From the NCBI GenBank assembly GCA_004554245.1, contig SFND01000013.1:28600-92599 (forward strand): a stretch of DNA of 64,000 bases. Reading direction: 5' to 3'. Positions 57,692 through 64,000 of the stretch are shown here, piece after piece. The stretch comes from Oribacterium sp. Its GTDB lineage: Bacteria > Bacillota_A > Clostridia > Lachnospirales > Lachnospiraceae. A program made the position numbers and the translations under genes. Positions within the stretch are counted from its first letter, which is position 1. Each line of letters starts with the position of its first letter. Under the pieces are notes generated by a model. That model did no database searches, had not been told where the DNA came from, and saw nothing but the letters and a program-made list of their open reading frames with translations.

Positions 57692-58195
57692 CTTTCACGA
57701 AGTGAGGTTTTCCATTCTACGTGGCATTAACTTTTTTAGATTTTTTCGCAAGCCCTGGAATTCCAGACGGTGTGACATTATGTACCTTTCGCAAATTCCG
57801 GATTTCCGCTGCGCATGCCATTAACTTTTTTGAGTTTTCTCGCAATCCCCTCGATTTCAGAAGTCGTGACATTAGGGAGTTTTTACAAAGAGACGATTTT
57901 CTGGCTGCATGACATTATGTTTTTTCGCAGAGGGGACAATTCTGGAAGGCGTGACATTATGTTTAGTGCGCCGAGAGCCCTTGCCGAAGCTTTTTCAGCG
58001 AGATGTCGTGGGGCGAGATAATGTCACTGGTCGAGAAAATGGTATATTTGCGTCAAAAACCGGAAATCTGCTCGAGAATTCTCTGCCGGGATTCGTCAGA
58101 GTTAATGTCATAAGGTTGCCAGGAGGCAAGTCTGCGAAAAACATAATGGCAGGAGGACGATTTACGACGAGTCTGCGAAAAACATAATGGCAGGA
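57692..58195. repeat. Degenerate array of about 21-bp repeats with 21-bp spacers, then inverted copies
   Basis: The repeat GTGACATTATGTTTTTTCGC (variants ATGCCATTAACTTTTT, GTGGCATTAACTTTTT) recurs about six times up to 57970, with spacers that are 21 bp where clear. From about 58018 the same repeat appears on the other strand, TGCGAAAAACATAATGGCAG, twice with an exact 21-bp spacer (58130-58190), plus looser copies. No cas gene is near and the repeats vary, so it is not annotated as CRISPR. No reading frame is convincing in this 500-bp stretch. Confidence 0.7.
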
Positions 58196-58239
58196 GCGAC
58201 CGGAAAGCGCTTTTTGCGAAAGCCAGTCACAGGAACGGC

Positions 58240-58324
58240 GGAGCGATGATGTAGAGGGCGGAGGCATTGGTCGAGGACATAAAAATACCCACAGTGAATC
58301 GCGGAGAACGTGGTTCACTGTGGG
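58240..58324 (+). repeat. GGAGGCATTGG-family motif followed by a hairpin
   Basis: GCGATGATGTAGAGGGCGGA then GGCATTGGTCGAGGACAT, followed at 58288-58324 by a hairpin CCCACAGTGAA/TTCACTGTGGG. Upstream, CGGAAAGCGCTTTTTGCGAA and AGCCAGTCACAGGAAC also match the flank of the 60130 copy. After it the 19-bp TGCGTTTTTCGATGGAATA occurs twice. Confidence 0.75.
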
Positions 58325-58398
58325 AGATTTGCGTTTTTCGATGGAATAAGTGTGGATTGATTGCGTTTTTCGATGGAATAATCGTTAACTGAGCGGAG

Positions 58399-58504
58399 CA
58401 TGAGGATGTGGAGGACGGAGTCATTGACCGAGGACATAGCAGTGCCGGGCAGTTAATATAATTTAGATTATGATAATTTGAATTATATTAACCGCCCGGC
58501 GCTG
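58399..58504 (+). repeat. GGAGGCATTGGCC-like motif joined to AT-rich palindrome (copy 3)
   Basis: GAGGATGTGGAGGACGGAGT, CATTGACCGAGGACATAGC, then palindrome 58440-58504 with arms CAGTGCCGGGCAGTTAATAT and complement ATATTAACCGCCCGGCGCTG. Same order as copy 1 at 55557-55660. Confidence 0.8.
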
Positions 58505-58558
58505 TATTCATACCTCTTCAGTTATATGAGTTCTGTACTGATTGGGAAGACGGCGTGG

Positions 58559-58721
58559 TCAGTCGTCCTCCGAGAGGATGTCGCGGCGGAGGATGTGCCG
58601 GAGGTCTGCGCTGCTGAGGTCCTGCACGAGGTGAGTGACGAGGGCGATGGTGGCGTCGATGTCAATGGTCCTGCAGAAGTTGTAATGGCTGTGCACGTAG
58701 CGGCTCGCCTCTTCATCACGC
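58559..58721 (-). other. Coding-like extension in an alternate frame after the patB stop
   Basis: Directly after the PatB stop, the frame shifted by one codes for about 52 residues with protein-like composition: RDEEASRYVHSHYNFCRTID, then DATIALVTHLVQDLSSADLR and HILRRDILSEDD, ending at 58559. It has no start codon or ribosome site of its own; it is open through the end of patB. It may be the tail of a lost gene joined by deletion, or a product of frameshifting. I do not recognise the family. Confidence 0.4.
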
Positions 58722-59924
58722 GTTGAATACGTACTTGTCGAGGCGGTCAAATGCTTCCTGAACTCTGGAGAGTGGAAGTGCGAGGTTGATACGTAAGTGG
58801 CATGGGCCGTGGAACATACGACCGTCCTGACAGGCGACGCCGACATCCCATGCAGCCTTTTCGACATCTTCGATGGTCTTTCCGTGCTTCTCACACCACT
58901 CGCTGCAGTCAACAAACAGCATATAGGTTCCTTCCGGACGGGCTACAGAAACACCCTCGAAGTGATCCCGGATATAGTTGCAGGCATAATCGATATTTCC
59001 GGTGATGACTTCGCGGAGCTCTTCAAGCCACTCATATCCTTCCGGCTGATAAGCACCGATCAGCGCGTGCATGGAGAGGACATTCATGCTGTTATAGTGT
59101 CCTAAGCTGGACTCCTTTTCTACGCGGTCACGGATATGCTTGTTATAGATGATGTGGTAGCTTCCGATCAGACCGGCGAGGTTAAAGGTCTTACTCGGTG
59201 CATAGAGCGCAACGGTACGCATCTTCGCATCCTCCGATACGCTCTGTGTCGGGATATGCTTATGGCCGGTGGTGATGATATCGGACCAGATTTCATCTGA
59301 GATAACCATGACATCATGCTTCTTATAGATCTCCATGGCCTTTTCGATCTCCCAGCGCTCCCATACACGACCACAAGGGTTGTGCGGTGAACAGAAAATC
59401 GCTGCATGAATCTTATTCTCTACGATTTTCTTCTCCATGTCGTCGAAATCCATACGCCATACGCCGTTCTCATCCTTTACGAGATCACTGTGAACGATGT
59501 GATAGCCATTGTTCGTCAGACTGTTGGTGAAGCCGATGTAGGTCGGCTTGTGAACCAGGACGTTATCGCCTCTGGAGCAGTAGACATTAAGTGCTGAAAT
59601 CACGCCGCCGAGAACACCGTTTTCATAACCGATACACTCCGGGGTCAGGTCGGTGACGCCGTTTCGGTTCTTCTGCCACTGGATGATGGCGTCGTAATAC
59701 TCTTTGCGTGGGGAGAAGTAACCATATGCCGGGTGCTTCGCCCGCTCGATGATGGCTTTCGGAATCGTCGGAACGGTCGGGAAGTTCATGTCGGCTACCC
59801 ACATCGGGATGATGTCGAAGCCGTCTTTCGGTGGCTTCGGGGCCATCTTCATCTGACCGAGCGCTTCTACTGCGATCGCGTCTTTACCGACACGATCCAT
59901 AATTGACGTAAAATCATACTTCAT
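58716..59924 (-). CDS. MalY/PatB-family PLP-dependent aminotransferase or C-S lyase
   Basis: A 402-residue PLP enzyme of aminotransferase class I fold. The Schiff-base lysine is in ALYAPSKTFNLAGLIGSY (near residue 236), with IIPMWVADMNFPT at the N-terminus, FCSPHNPCGRVW (cofactor Asn region) and VMVISDEIWSDII. The VADMDF-like start and KTFN motif are typical of MalY/PatB, which cleave cystathionine or other cysteine S-conjugates, and some act as transaminases. AAAGGAGATAAGAAG precedes the ATG. It is monocistronic. The exact substrate is unknown. Confidence 0.93.
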   Translation of the reverse strand: MKYDFTSIMDRVGKDAIAVEALGQMKMAPKPPKDGFDIIPMWVADMNFPTVPTIPKAIIERAKHPAYGYFSPRKEYYDAIIQWQKNRNGVTDLTPECIGYENGVLGGVISALNVYCSRGDNVLVHKPTYIGFTNSLTNNGYHIVHSDLVKDENGVWRMDFDDMEKKIVENKIHAAIFCSPHNPCGRVWERWEIEKAMEIYKKHDVMVISDEIWSDIITTGHKHIPTQSVSEDAKMRTVALYAPSKTFNLAGLIGSYHIIYNKHIRDRVEKESSLGHYNSMNVLSMHALIGAYQPEGYEWLEELREVITGNIDYACNYIRDHFEGVSVARPEGTYMLFVDCSEWCEKHGKTIEDVEKAAWDVGVACQDGRMFHGPCHLRINLALPLSRVQEAFDRLDKYVFNA

Positions 59925-60025
59925 CTTCTTATCTCCTTTAACTATACTTTTTAAAATTATACCATCACGCCTTATAAATAGTACATGGAGATTAAACAGA
60001 TGAAGCTGGCAGTAATTTATGATTC

Positions 60026-60061
60026 AAAAAGCGGCGGACCGTGTGGAGCCTGCCGCTTTTT
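60026..60061 (+). terminator. Hairpin with T tract in the intergenic region before the response regulator
   Basis: AAAAAGCGGC and GCCGCTTTTT arms around about 15 nt. No gene precedes it on the plus strand; it may insulate the response-regulator operon from upstream transcription. Confidence 0.7.
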
Positions 60062-60127
60062 AAATGGAAGGATATTTATCCGACTGGGAAACGCTTTTTG
60101 TGAAAGCCAGTTACAGAAACTGCGGCA

Positions 60128-60152
60128 TGACGATGCGGAGGCCGGAGGCATG
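60128..60152 (+). repeat. GGAGGCAT-family motif, decayed
   Basis: ACGATGCGGAGGCCGGAGGC ATGG, preceded by GAAACGCTTTTTGTGAAAGC CAGTTACAG, the same flank seen before the 58240 copy. Confidence 0.55.
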
Positions 60153-60261
60153 GACCGCCGCGAAATCGCAAGATGAAGTTAAGCATACACAAGATGTACT
60201 GTCGCTCTTTCGGGGAAGGATTATAATTTATTTAAGATGCCGATTCCCTTCCAGGATGGGG

Positions 60262-60461
60262 TATAATGTGATCAGAGATCGCACGGTCGTGGTGCGGAGA
60301 ACTGCGGTGAAAGCCACGACCGTGCAGGTCGACTGCATCAGCCGAAGGCGCCGGAAGCGTGCCACGGCGTGCAGGGGCTGGCTGTGGCGGACGAAGCTGC
60401 AGCGGTGAAAGCCACGAGCGTGCAGGTCGACTGCATTAGCCTGATCAGAGGGGGGAGCGGT
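60262..60461 (+). promoter_or_regulatory. Leader of the LytTR/GHKL operon with direct and inverted repeats
   Basis: TATAAT at 60262-60267 is a likely -10 box (its -35 is weak). The leader holds a 40-bp direct repeat at 60304-60343 and 60402-60441 (38 of 40 identical; GCGGTGAAAGCCACGA then GTGCAGGTCGACTGCAT). GCACGGTCGTGG (60281-60292) is the exact complement of CCACGACCGTGC in the first repeat (60314-60325) and pairs with the second (60412-60423) with one mismatch, so two alternative stems are possible. Confidence 0.6.
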
Positions 60462-61196
60462 ATGAAGATCGCGATTGTAGATGATATCAAGGGCGAGGCG
60501 GAGCGTCTTTCGGGCCTGGTCGCGCACTACCTGTCGACGCATGGACTGTTCTGTGATCAGACGGATCTGTTTGCGAGCGGGGAGGCCTTCCTCGAGCACT
60601 TCGAGTCGACACGTTACGATATCATCTTTCTCGACATCTATATGAGCGGTATGACCGGCATGGAAACGGCGCGGCGGATCCGGGAGCAGGATACGAACTG
60701 CAGTCTTCTCTTCGTGACGACGTCGCCGGATTTCGCCATCGACAGCTACGACGTGAATGCGACCTACTATCTGCTGAAGCCGGTGAATGAGGCGCAGGTC
60801 ACGCGGGCGCTGGACCGCTGCAACATGGACCAGATCGAGCGCGACCGCTATGTGATGGTGCCGTCTCAGGGGAAAAATGTGCGGCTGTTTCTGCATAACA
60901 TCGCCTACACGGAGTACGTGAGCCGGCGGATCATGGTGTACATGAAGGATGGCGGGACGCTGGAGGTGAATCTGAGCCAGAAGGAGTTTCAGCAGCTGCT
61001 GCTTCCGTTCGACTGGTTCTGCGACTGCATGAAGGGCGTCCTCGTGAACTTCGAGGATGTGCATAAGCTGCAGAGCGACCATTTCGACATGAAGTGCGGT
61101 GCCACCATCGCGATCAGCCGACTGAAGTACAGCGATGTACGTGAGCGGTACCTCGACTATACCTTTAAAACGCTGAGAGAGGGGCAGGCGCTATGA
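60462..61196 (+). CDS. LytTR-family response regulator (AgrA-like)
   Basis: A 244-residue two-component regulator. The receiver domain (residues 1-120) has MKIAIVDDIKGEAERL and the phosphorylated Asp in DIIFLDIYMSGMTGME. The LytTR DNA-binding domain (residues 135-240) has IAYTEYVSRRIMVYM and FCDCMKGVLVNFEDV. AGAGGGGGGAGCGGT precedes the ATG. Its stop overlaps the kinase start by 4 bp. Unlike agr loci there is no agrB/agrD-type gene nearby, so the signal is unknown. The repeats in its leader might be bound by the protein itself. Confidence 0.93.
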   Translation: MKIAIVDDIKGEAERLSGLVAHYLSTHGLFCDQTDLFASGEAFLEHFESTRYDIIFLDIYMSGMTGMETARRIREQDTNCSLLFVTTSPDFAIDSYDVNATYYLLKPVNEAQVTRALDRCNMDQIERDRYVMVPSQGKNVRLFLHNIAYTEYVSRRIMVYMKDGGTLEVNLSQKEFQQLLLPFDWFCDCMKGVLVNFEDVHKLQSDHFDMKCGATIAISRLKYSDVRERYLDYTFKTLREGQAL

Positions 61197-62659
61197 CCGA
61201 ACTGATCATCAACGAAGCACTGAATACATTTCCGTTCCTTTTCGTGGGGTACCTGCCGGCGCTGGACAGTCTCCGCTCTTCGAAGCGGCGCACCCTTCTA
61301 CGCATACTCCTCTGGGAGTGCGGATATCTATGCATCTTCGGGCTTCTGGTGAAGCTCGGCTTCCCTGCGGTGTACGTGCAGTACCTCGCGGCCCCGCTGT
61401 TTCTCGTGCTGATGATGCTGAATTCCAGGACGGACAGGTGGATCATCCTCTTTCATTTTATTTTTACGATCGACTATCTGCTGGCGATCCGCGCCGCGAC
61501 CTTCTTCCTCTGTGAGAACAACATCGCCCTCGATTTTTACAGCTGGCAGGCCGGCGTCGTGACGCTCGTCATGACGCTCAGTACCATGATTCCGATGTCT
61601 ACATTTCTGCACGAGATCCTTAGGACGCTGATATCCGTCGAGATCCATGATTTCTGGATGACGGCGTGGCTGCTTCCGTTCGTCGCGACCACGATGATCC
61701 TGCTGCTCACCGGCACGATCCGGGACGGCCATGTCGGCAGTCTCGCACTGCTCGCCCGTATCCTGCTGCTGCTCTGTATGTTCATGCTGAGTCATCTGCT
61801 GATCCTCTTTATGAAGAATCTGCAGGAGCAGATCATCACGAACGAGCGAAACAAGACCATGGAAAATCTCCTGCGCGTCCAGACGGAGCAGTTCGAGATG
61901 CTGAAGACGCGCATCATGGAGAGCCGGCGCGCCCGCCACGATTTCCGCCATCATCGCATGGTGCTGAAGGAACTGGCGGACCGGAATGACCTCCATGGGA
62001 TCCGGACCTACCTCGCTGAGTACACTGCAGAGCACGTGGATACGCCGTCGAAGACCTACAGTAACAACCCGACCGTGAACGCGGTCGTCGCTTACTACGC
62101 GGGGCATGCGGAAGCCGCCGGGATCCGCTTTACCGCCCGTGTACAGCTCCCGGAGCGTCTTCTGATTCCGGACCCGATCTTCTGTGTCCTCCTCGGAAAC
62201 CTCCTCGAGAATGCCGTCGACGCCTGTAAGACTGAGCTGAGTCGTGGCGCATCGTCGGGCGCTGCTTCTGCCGAGGCCAATGCCGGCGGACTCGTCACCG
62301 AGGTGGATACTGTTCCGGCCGCAGCCGACAGCCTCACTGCCTCCACCGCGGCCACGGCGATCGATCCGCGCGTCGGCGTGTCCTCGGCTGCGAATATCCG
62401 TTCTGATCAGGCCATCCGCGTGATCGTAAAGCAGAACGGCGACGCCTGCCTCTCCATCGTGGTCGACAACACCTGCAGCCGGAAGCCGATCTGGGACGAG
62501 GGCGAGCTCGTCTCCACGAAGCACGAAGGTCACGGCGTCGGCACTGTCTCGATCCGCTACATCGCCCAGCGCTACGACGGCGATGCCCGCTTCGAGTGGC
62601 GTGACGGCATCTTCTACGCCTCCGTCATGCTGAATCCACAGAGCCCACCGAATCCATAA
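61193..62659 (+). CDS. GHKL sensor histidine kinase with an insertion in the ATPase domain
   Basis: A 488-residue membrane kinase, partner of the LytTR regulator. Residues 1-210 hold about six membrane helices, then a coiled coil (ERNKTMENLLRVQTEQFEMLKTRIM), the phospho-accepting His in ARHDFRHHRMVL, the N box LLGNLLENAVDACKTEL, and the G box EGHGVGTVSIRYIAQRYDGD. Between N and G boxes there is a low-complexity Ala/Ser/Thr insert of about 55 residues (SSGAASAEANAGG and onward) not usual for the family, coded across a GAGGCCAATGCC motif. It overlaps the regulator gene (ATGA). Confidence 0.92.
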   Translation: MTELIINEALNTFPFLFVGYLPALDSLRSSKRRTLLRILLWECGYLCIFGLLVKLGFPAVYVQYLAAPLFLVLMMLNSRTDRWIILFHFIFTIDYLLAIRAATFFLCENNIALDFYSWQAGVVTLVMTLSTMIPMSTFLHEILRTLISVEIHDFWMTAWLLPFVATTMILLLTGTIRDGHVGSLALLARILLLLCMFMLSHLLILFMKNLQEQIITNERNKTMENLLRVQTEQFEMLKTRIMESRRARHDFRHHRMVLKELADRNDLHGIRTYLAEYTAEHVDTPSKTYSNNPTVNAVVAYYAGHAEAAGIRFTARVQLPERLLIPDPIFCVLLGNLLENAVDACKTELSRGASSGAASAEANAGGLVTEVDTVPAAADSLTASTAATAIDPRVGVSSAANIRSDQAIRVIVKQNGDACLSIVVDNTCSRKPIWDEGELVSTKHEGHGVGTVSIRYIAQRYDGDARFEWRDGIFYASVMLNPQSPPNP

Positions 62660-62679
62660 AAACACAGCATCGTAAACGA

Positions 62680-62710
62680 ACAGCCGGGTGTTTCCACCCG
62701 GCTGTTTTTC
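62680..62710 (+). terminator. Terminator of the LytTR/GHKL operon
   Basis: ACAGCCGGGTG and CACCCGGCTGT around TTTC, followed by TTTTTC. Confidence 0.93.
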
Positions 62711-62713
62711 TGT

Positions 62714-62799
62714 CTTAAGAATTTCGTAAGGGGGTCTGACCCCATAAACTCGAGTTTAGATTCTGTTTAGAAAAATTTAATGGGGTCAGACCCCATTAA
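62714..62799 (+). repeat. Paired GGGGTCWGACCCC element (REPIN-like), second full copy
   Basis: CTTAAGAATTTCGTAAGG, GGGTCTGACCCCATAAACT, CGAGTTTAGATTCTGTTTAG, AAAAATTTAATGGGGTCAGA, CCCCATTA. It matches the complement of 46107-46193 across its whole length with few changes. Confidence 0.88.
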
Positions 62800-62902
62800 A
62801 TTTCCCACGAGAGGACTGGCCAAGCCAAGTGATTATATGTTATGATATGATGACATGGCATTAAAATTATATCATCGATGATGCGAAGGGGAGAGGAAAA
62901 CA

Positions 62903-63661
62903 ATGACGATCATGGATAGCAGCAAGCCGCTCTATCTGCAGGTAGAGGCGGATATTAAAAACCGTATCCTGTCGAAGCAGTACATGCCGGGAGATAAGCT
63001 TCCAACGGAGAACGAGCTGAGTGCCCAGTATAATGTGAGTAAGATCACGATTCGAAAGGCGATACAGAATTTATCCGATGAGGGATATGTCAATAAGGTA
63101 CAGGGAAAGGGCACCTTCATCAATTTCAAGAAGGACAAGCTGTATCTGAATAAGACCCGCGGCTTCAAGGAGAGTCTGTCGAGCCGTGGACACGCGTCCA
63201 GACACGATATCATCCAGGCATCGTTTCTGTACGCGGATGAGGATATCGCAGAAAAGTTGATGGTTCCACTGGGGACGAAGGTCGTCTATATCGAGCGTCT
63301 GGTCTGGCAGGATGACGAACCGATCGCGGTCGATAAGCTCTACATCGAAGATGCCCGCTTCCCGGACTTCATCACGACGCTTTCGAAGGATCGCTCGTTC
63401 TACCAGGTGATGGATGAGTGCTATCATATCCGGCCGAAGCATTCCGTCCTCGAAATCGACGGCAAGGCTGCACAGAGCCACAGCGCAGATATTCTGAAGT
63501 GTAACGTCGGCGACCCGCTGTTTTCGATTCATAAAATCAGCTATGATCAGAATGATAAGCCGATCCACTACTCACTGACAACGGTTCGCTGTGATCGCAT
63601 CACCTATGTCGTTTCCACGAACGACTCCACGGTCATGGATGAAAAGATCAAGTCGAACTGA
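62903..63661 (+). CDS. GntR-family regulator, HutC/UTRA type
   Basis: A 252-residue regulator. Residues 5-75 form the GntR winged HTH (PLYLQVEADIKNRILSKQYMPGDKLPTENELSAQYNVSKITIRKAIQNL), and residues 95-240 the UTRA ligand-binding domain (VVYIERLVWQDDEPIAVDKLYI, PKHSVLEIDGKAA). UTRA regulators often bind sugar phosphates or amino-sugar phosphates; the ptsI gene lies just downstream on the other strand, which fits sugar control but proves nothing. GGGGAGAGGAAAACA precedes the ATG. Confidence 0.93.
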   Translation: MTIMDSSKPLYLQVEADIKNRILSKQYMPGDKLPTENELSAQYNVSKITIRKAIQNLSDEGYVNKVQGKGTFINFKKDKLYLNKTRGFKESLSSRGHASRHDIIQASFLYADEDIAEKLMVPLGTKVVYIERLVWQDDEPIAVDKLYIEDARFPDFITTLSKDRSFYQVMDECYHIRPKHSVLEIDGKAAQSHSADILKCNVGDPLFSIHKISYDQNDKPIHYSLTTVRCDRITYVVSTNDSTVMDEKIKSN

Positions 63662-63731
63662 GCTTCCATATAAAAAACGAAGTGCGCTTTCTGCCAGAAA
63701 CAGCGCAGACGCACTGTGTATTTGCCTTCAT

Positions 63732-63784
63732 AAAACGCAGAAGGGGCAACCGGCACATCTCGTGTGGTTGCCCCTTCTGCGTTT
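63732..63784. terminator. Bidirectional terminator between GntR gene and ptsI
   Basis: AAAACGCAGAAGGGGCAACC and GGTTGCCCCTTCTGCGTTT are exact complements around 14 nt, long enough to end both convergent transcripts. Confidence 0.9.
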
Positions 63785-63816
63785 CGTCTCTTCTGTTTTT
63801 CGCCTTATGAACGCCG

Positions 63817-64000
63817 TCACGCCATTTCGCAGATCTTCCGACGCACGCTGAGCACCATGGATGGTGCGACGCTCAGCTCATCGATTCCCATCTCGACGAA
63901 GCGCTCCGTCAGCGTCGTATCTGCGCCGAGCTCGCCGCAGATGCCGACCCACTTGCCCGCCTTATGCGCGCCATCGATGGTCATCTGAATCATCCGAAGA
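63817..64000 (-). CDS. ptsI: PTS enzyme I, C-terminal end (cut by window edge)
   Basis: The last 60 codons read MIQMTIDGAHKAGKWVGICG, then ELGADTTLTERFVEMGIDEL and SVAPSMVLSVRRKICEMA before TGA. This is the end of the PEP-binding barrel of phosphoenolpyruvate-protein phosphotransferase, where the catalytic Cys lies in VGICGELGAD (E. coli Cys502 region) and the SVxP motif follows. Enzyme I takes phosphate from PEP and passes it to HPr for sugar uptake. The gene runs off the right edge. Confidence 0.93.
   Translation of the reverse strand, partial: LRMIQMTIDGAHKAGKWVGICGELGADTTLTERFVEMGIDELSVAPSMVLSVRRKICEMA

Noticed and set aside
57692..58195. Possible CRISPR array
   Set aside because: The spacing is regular but repeats differ from unit to unit, spacers resemble each other, half the array is inverted, and no cas genes are present in the window.
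58478..58726. Plus-strand 82-codon frame beyond the AT palindrome
   Set aside because: It lies opposite the coding-like tail after patB, has no ribosome site, and its composition is that of an antisense frame.
60462..62659. agr quorum-sensing locus
   Set aside because: The regulator and kinase are AgrA/AgrC-like in domain type, but no AgrB protease or AgrD peptide frame is visible in the flanks.

Overview
The window looks like a chromosomal segment of an anaerobic, GC-rich member of the Lachnospiraceae or a close Clostridia relative. This is inferred from family content, not from a marker gene. The indicators are two-subunit Fe-S serine dehydratase, a BMP-type nucleoside ABC importer, YjjI/YjjW glycyl radical proteins, 2,4-diaminopentanoate dehydrogenase-like protein, ABC-F protein, Feo iron uptake under a DtxR-type regulator, strong GGAGG ribosome sites, and alanine/threonine-rich lipoprotein linkers. 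No rRNA, prophage or plasmid functions are visible. Two genes are cut by the window edges: chorismate synthase (left) and PTS enzyme I (right).

Layout. 0-5.6 kb: aroC start, a lactonase-fold protein, then feoA-feoA-feoB-Cys-rich protein diverging from a DtxR-type regulator, with several TTAG-N6-CTAA boxes between them. 5.6-14.4 kb: ppk1 and ppx (polyphosphate), then a glycerol-phosphate importer operon (ugpC-A-E-B) with a glycerophosphodiesterase. 14.7-20 kb: tRNA-Cys, an RlmI-like methyltransferase, a PHP hydrolase, rpiB, a small unknown protein and uraA. 20.4-27.4 kb: sdaAB-sdaAA opposite a LysR regulator, two exported proteins, and an ABC-F gene with a leader ORF and attenuator-like hairpin. 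27.7-35.5 kb: a bmp-yjjI-yjjW-ATPase-permease-permease run on one strand, linking a nucleoside-type importer with a glycyl radical enzyme. 35.7-49.3 kb: hydrolase, MATE exporter, a histidine-kinase remnant, lipoprotein, diaminopentanoate dehydrogenase-like gene, MerR and LysR regulators, aspA, and a Crp/Fnr regulator opposite a ferredoxin/Hcp-like pair. 49.5-60 kb: an accessory, repeat-rich zone with an IS4-family element, a methyltransferase/SWIM pair, an AAA ATPase, an internally deleted SRAP gene and a malY/patB aminotransferase. 60.4-64 kb: a LytTR response regulator/GHKL kinase pair, a GntR regulator and the ptsI end.

The main unusual feature is the number of unrelated dispersed repeat families in intergenic DNA, often at gene ends: (a) a four-hairpin element in two copies whose stems differ by compensating changes; (b) a long-hairpin element of up to 228 bp; (c) GGGGTCWGACCCC palindromes in single or paired form, one of which received the IS with an 11-bp target duplication; (d) a motif of about 30 bp containing GGAGGCATTGGCC, whose 8-bp core is also over-represented inside genes; (e) AT-rich palindromes bracketing the AAA ATPase; and (f) a degenerate array of about 21-bp repeats separated by 21-bp spacers. 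Several of these supply stop codons or C-terminal residues to neighbouring genes.
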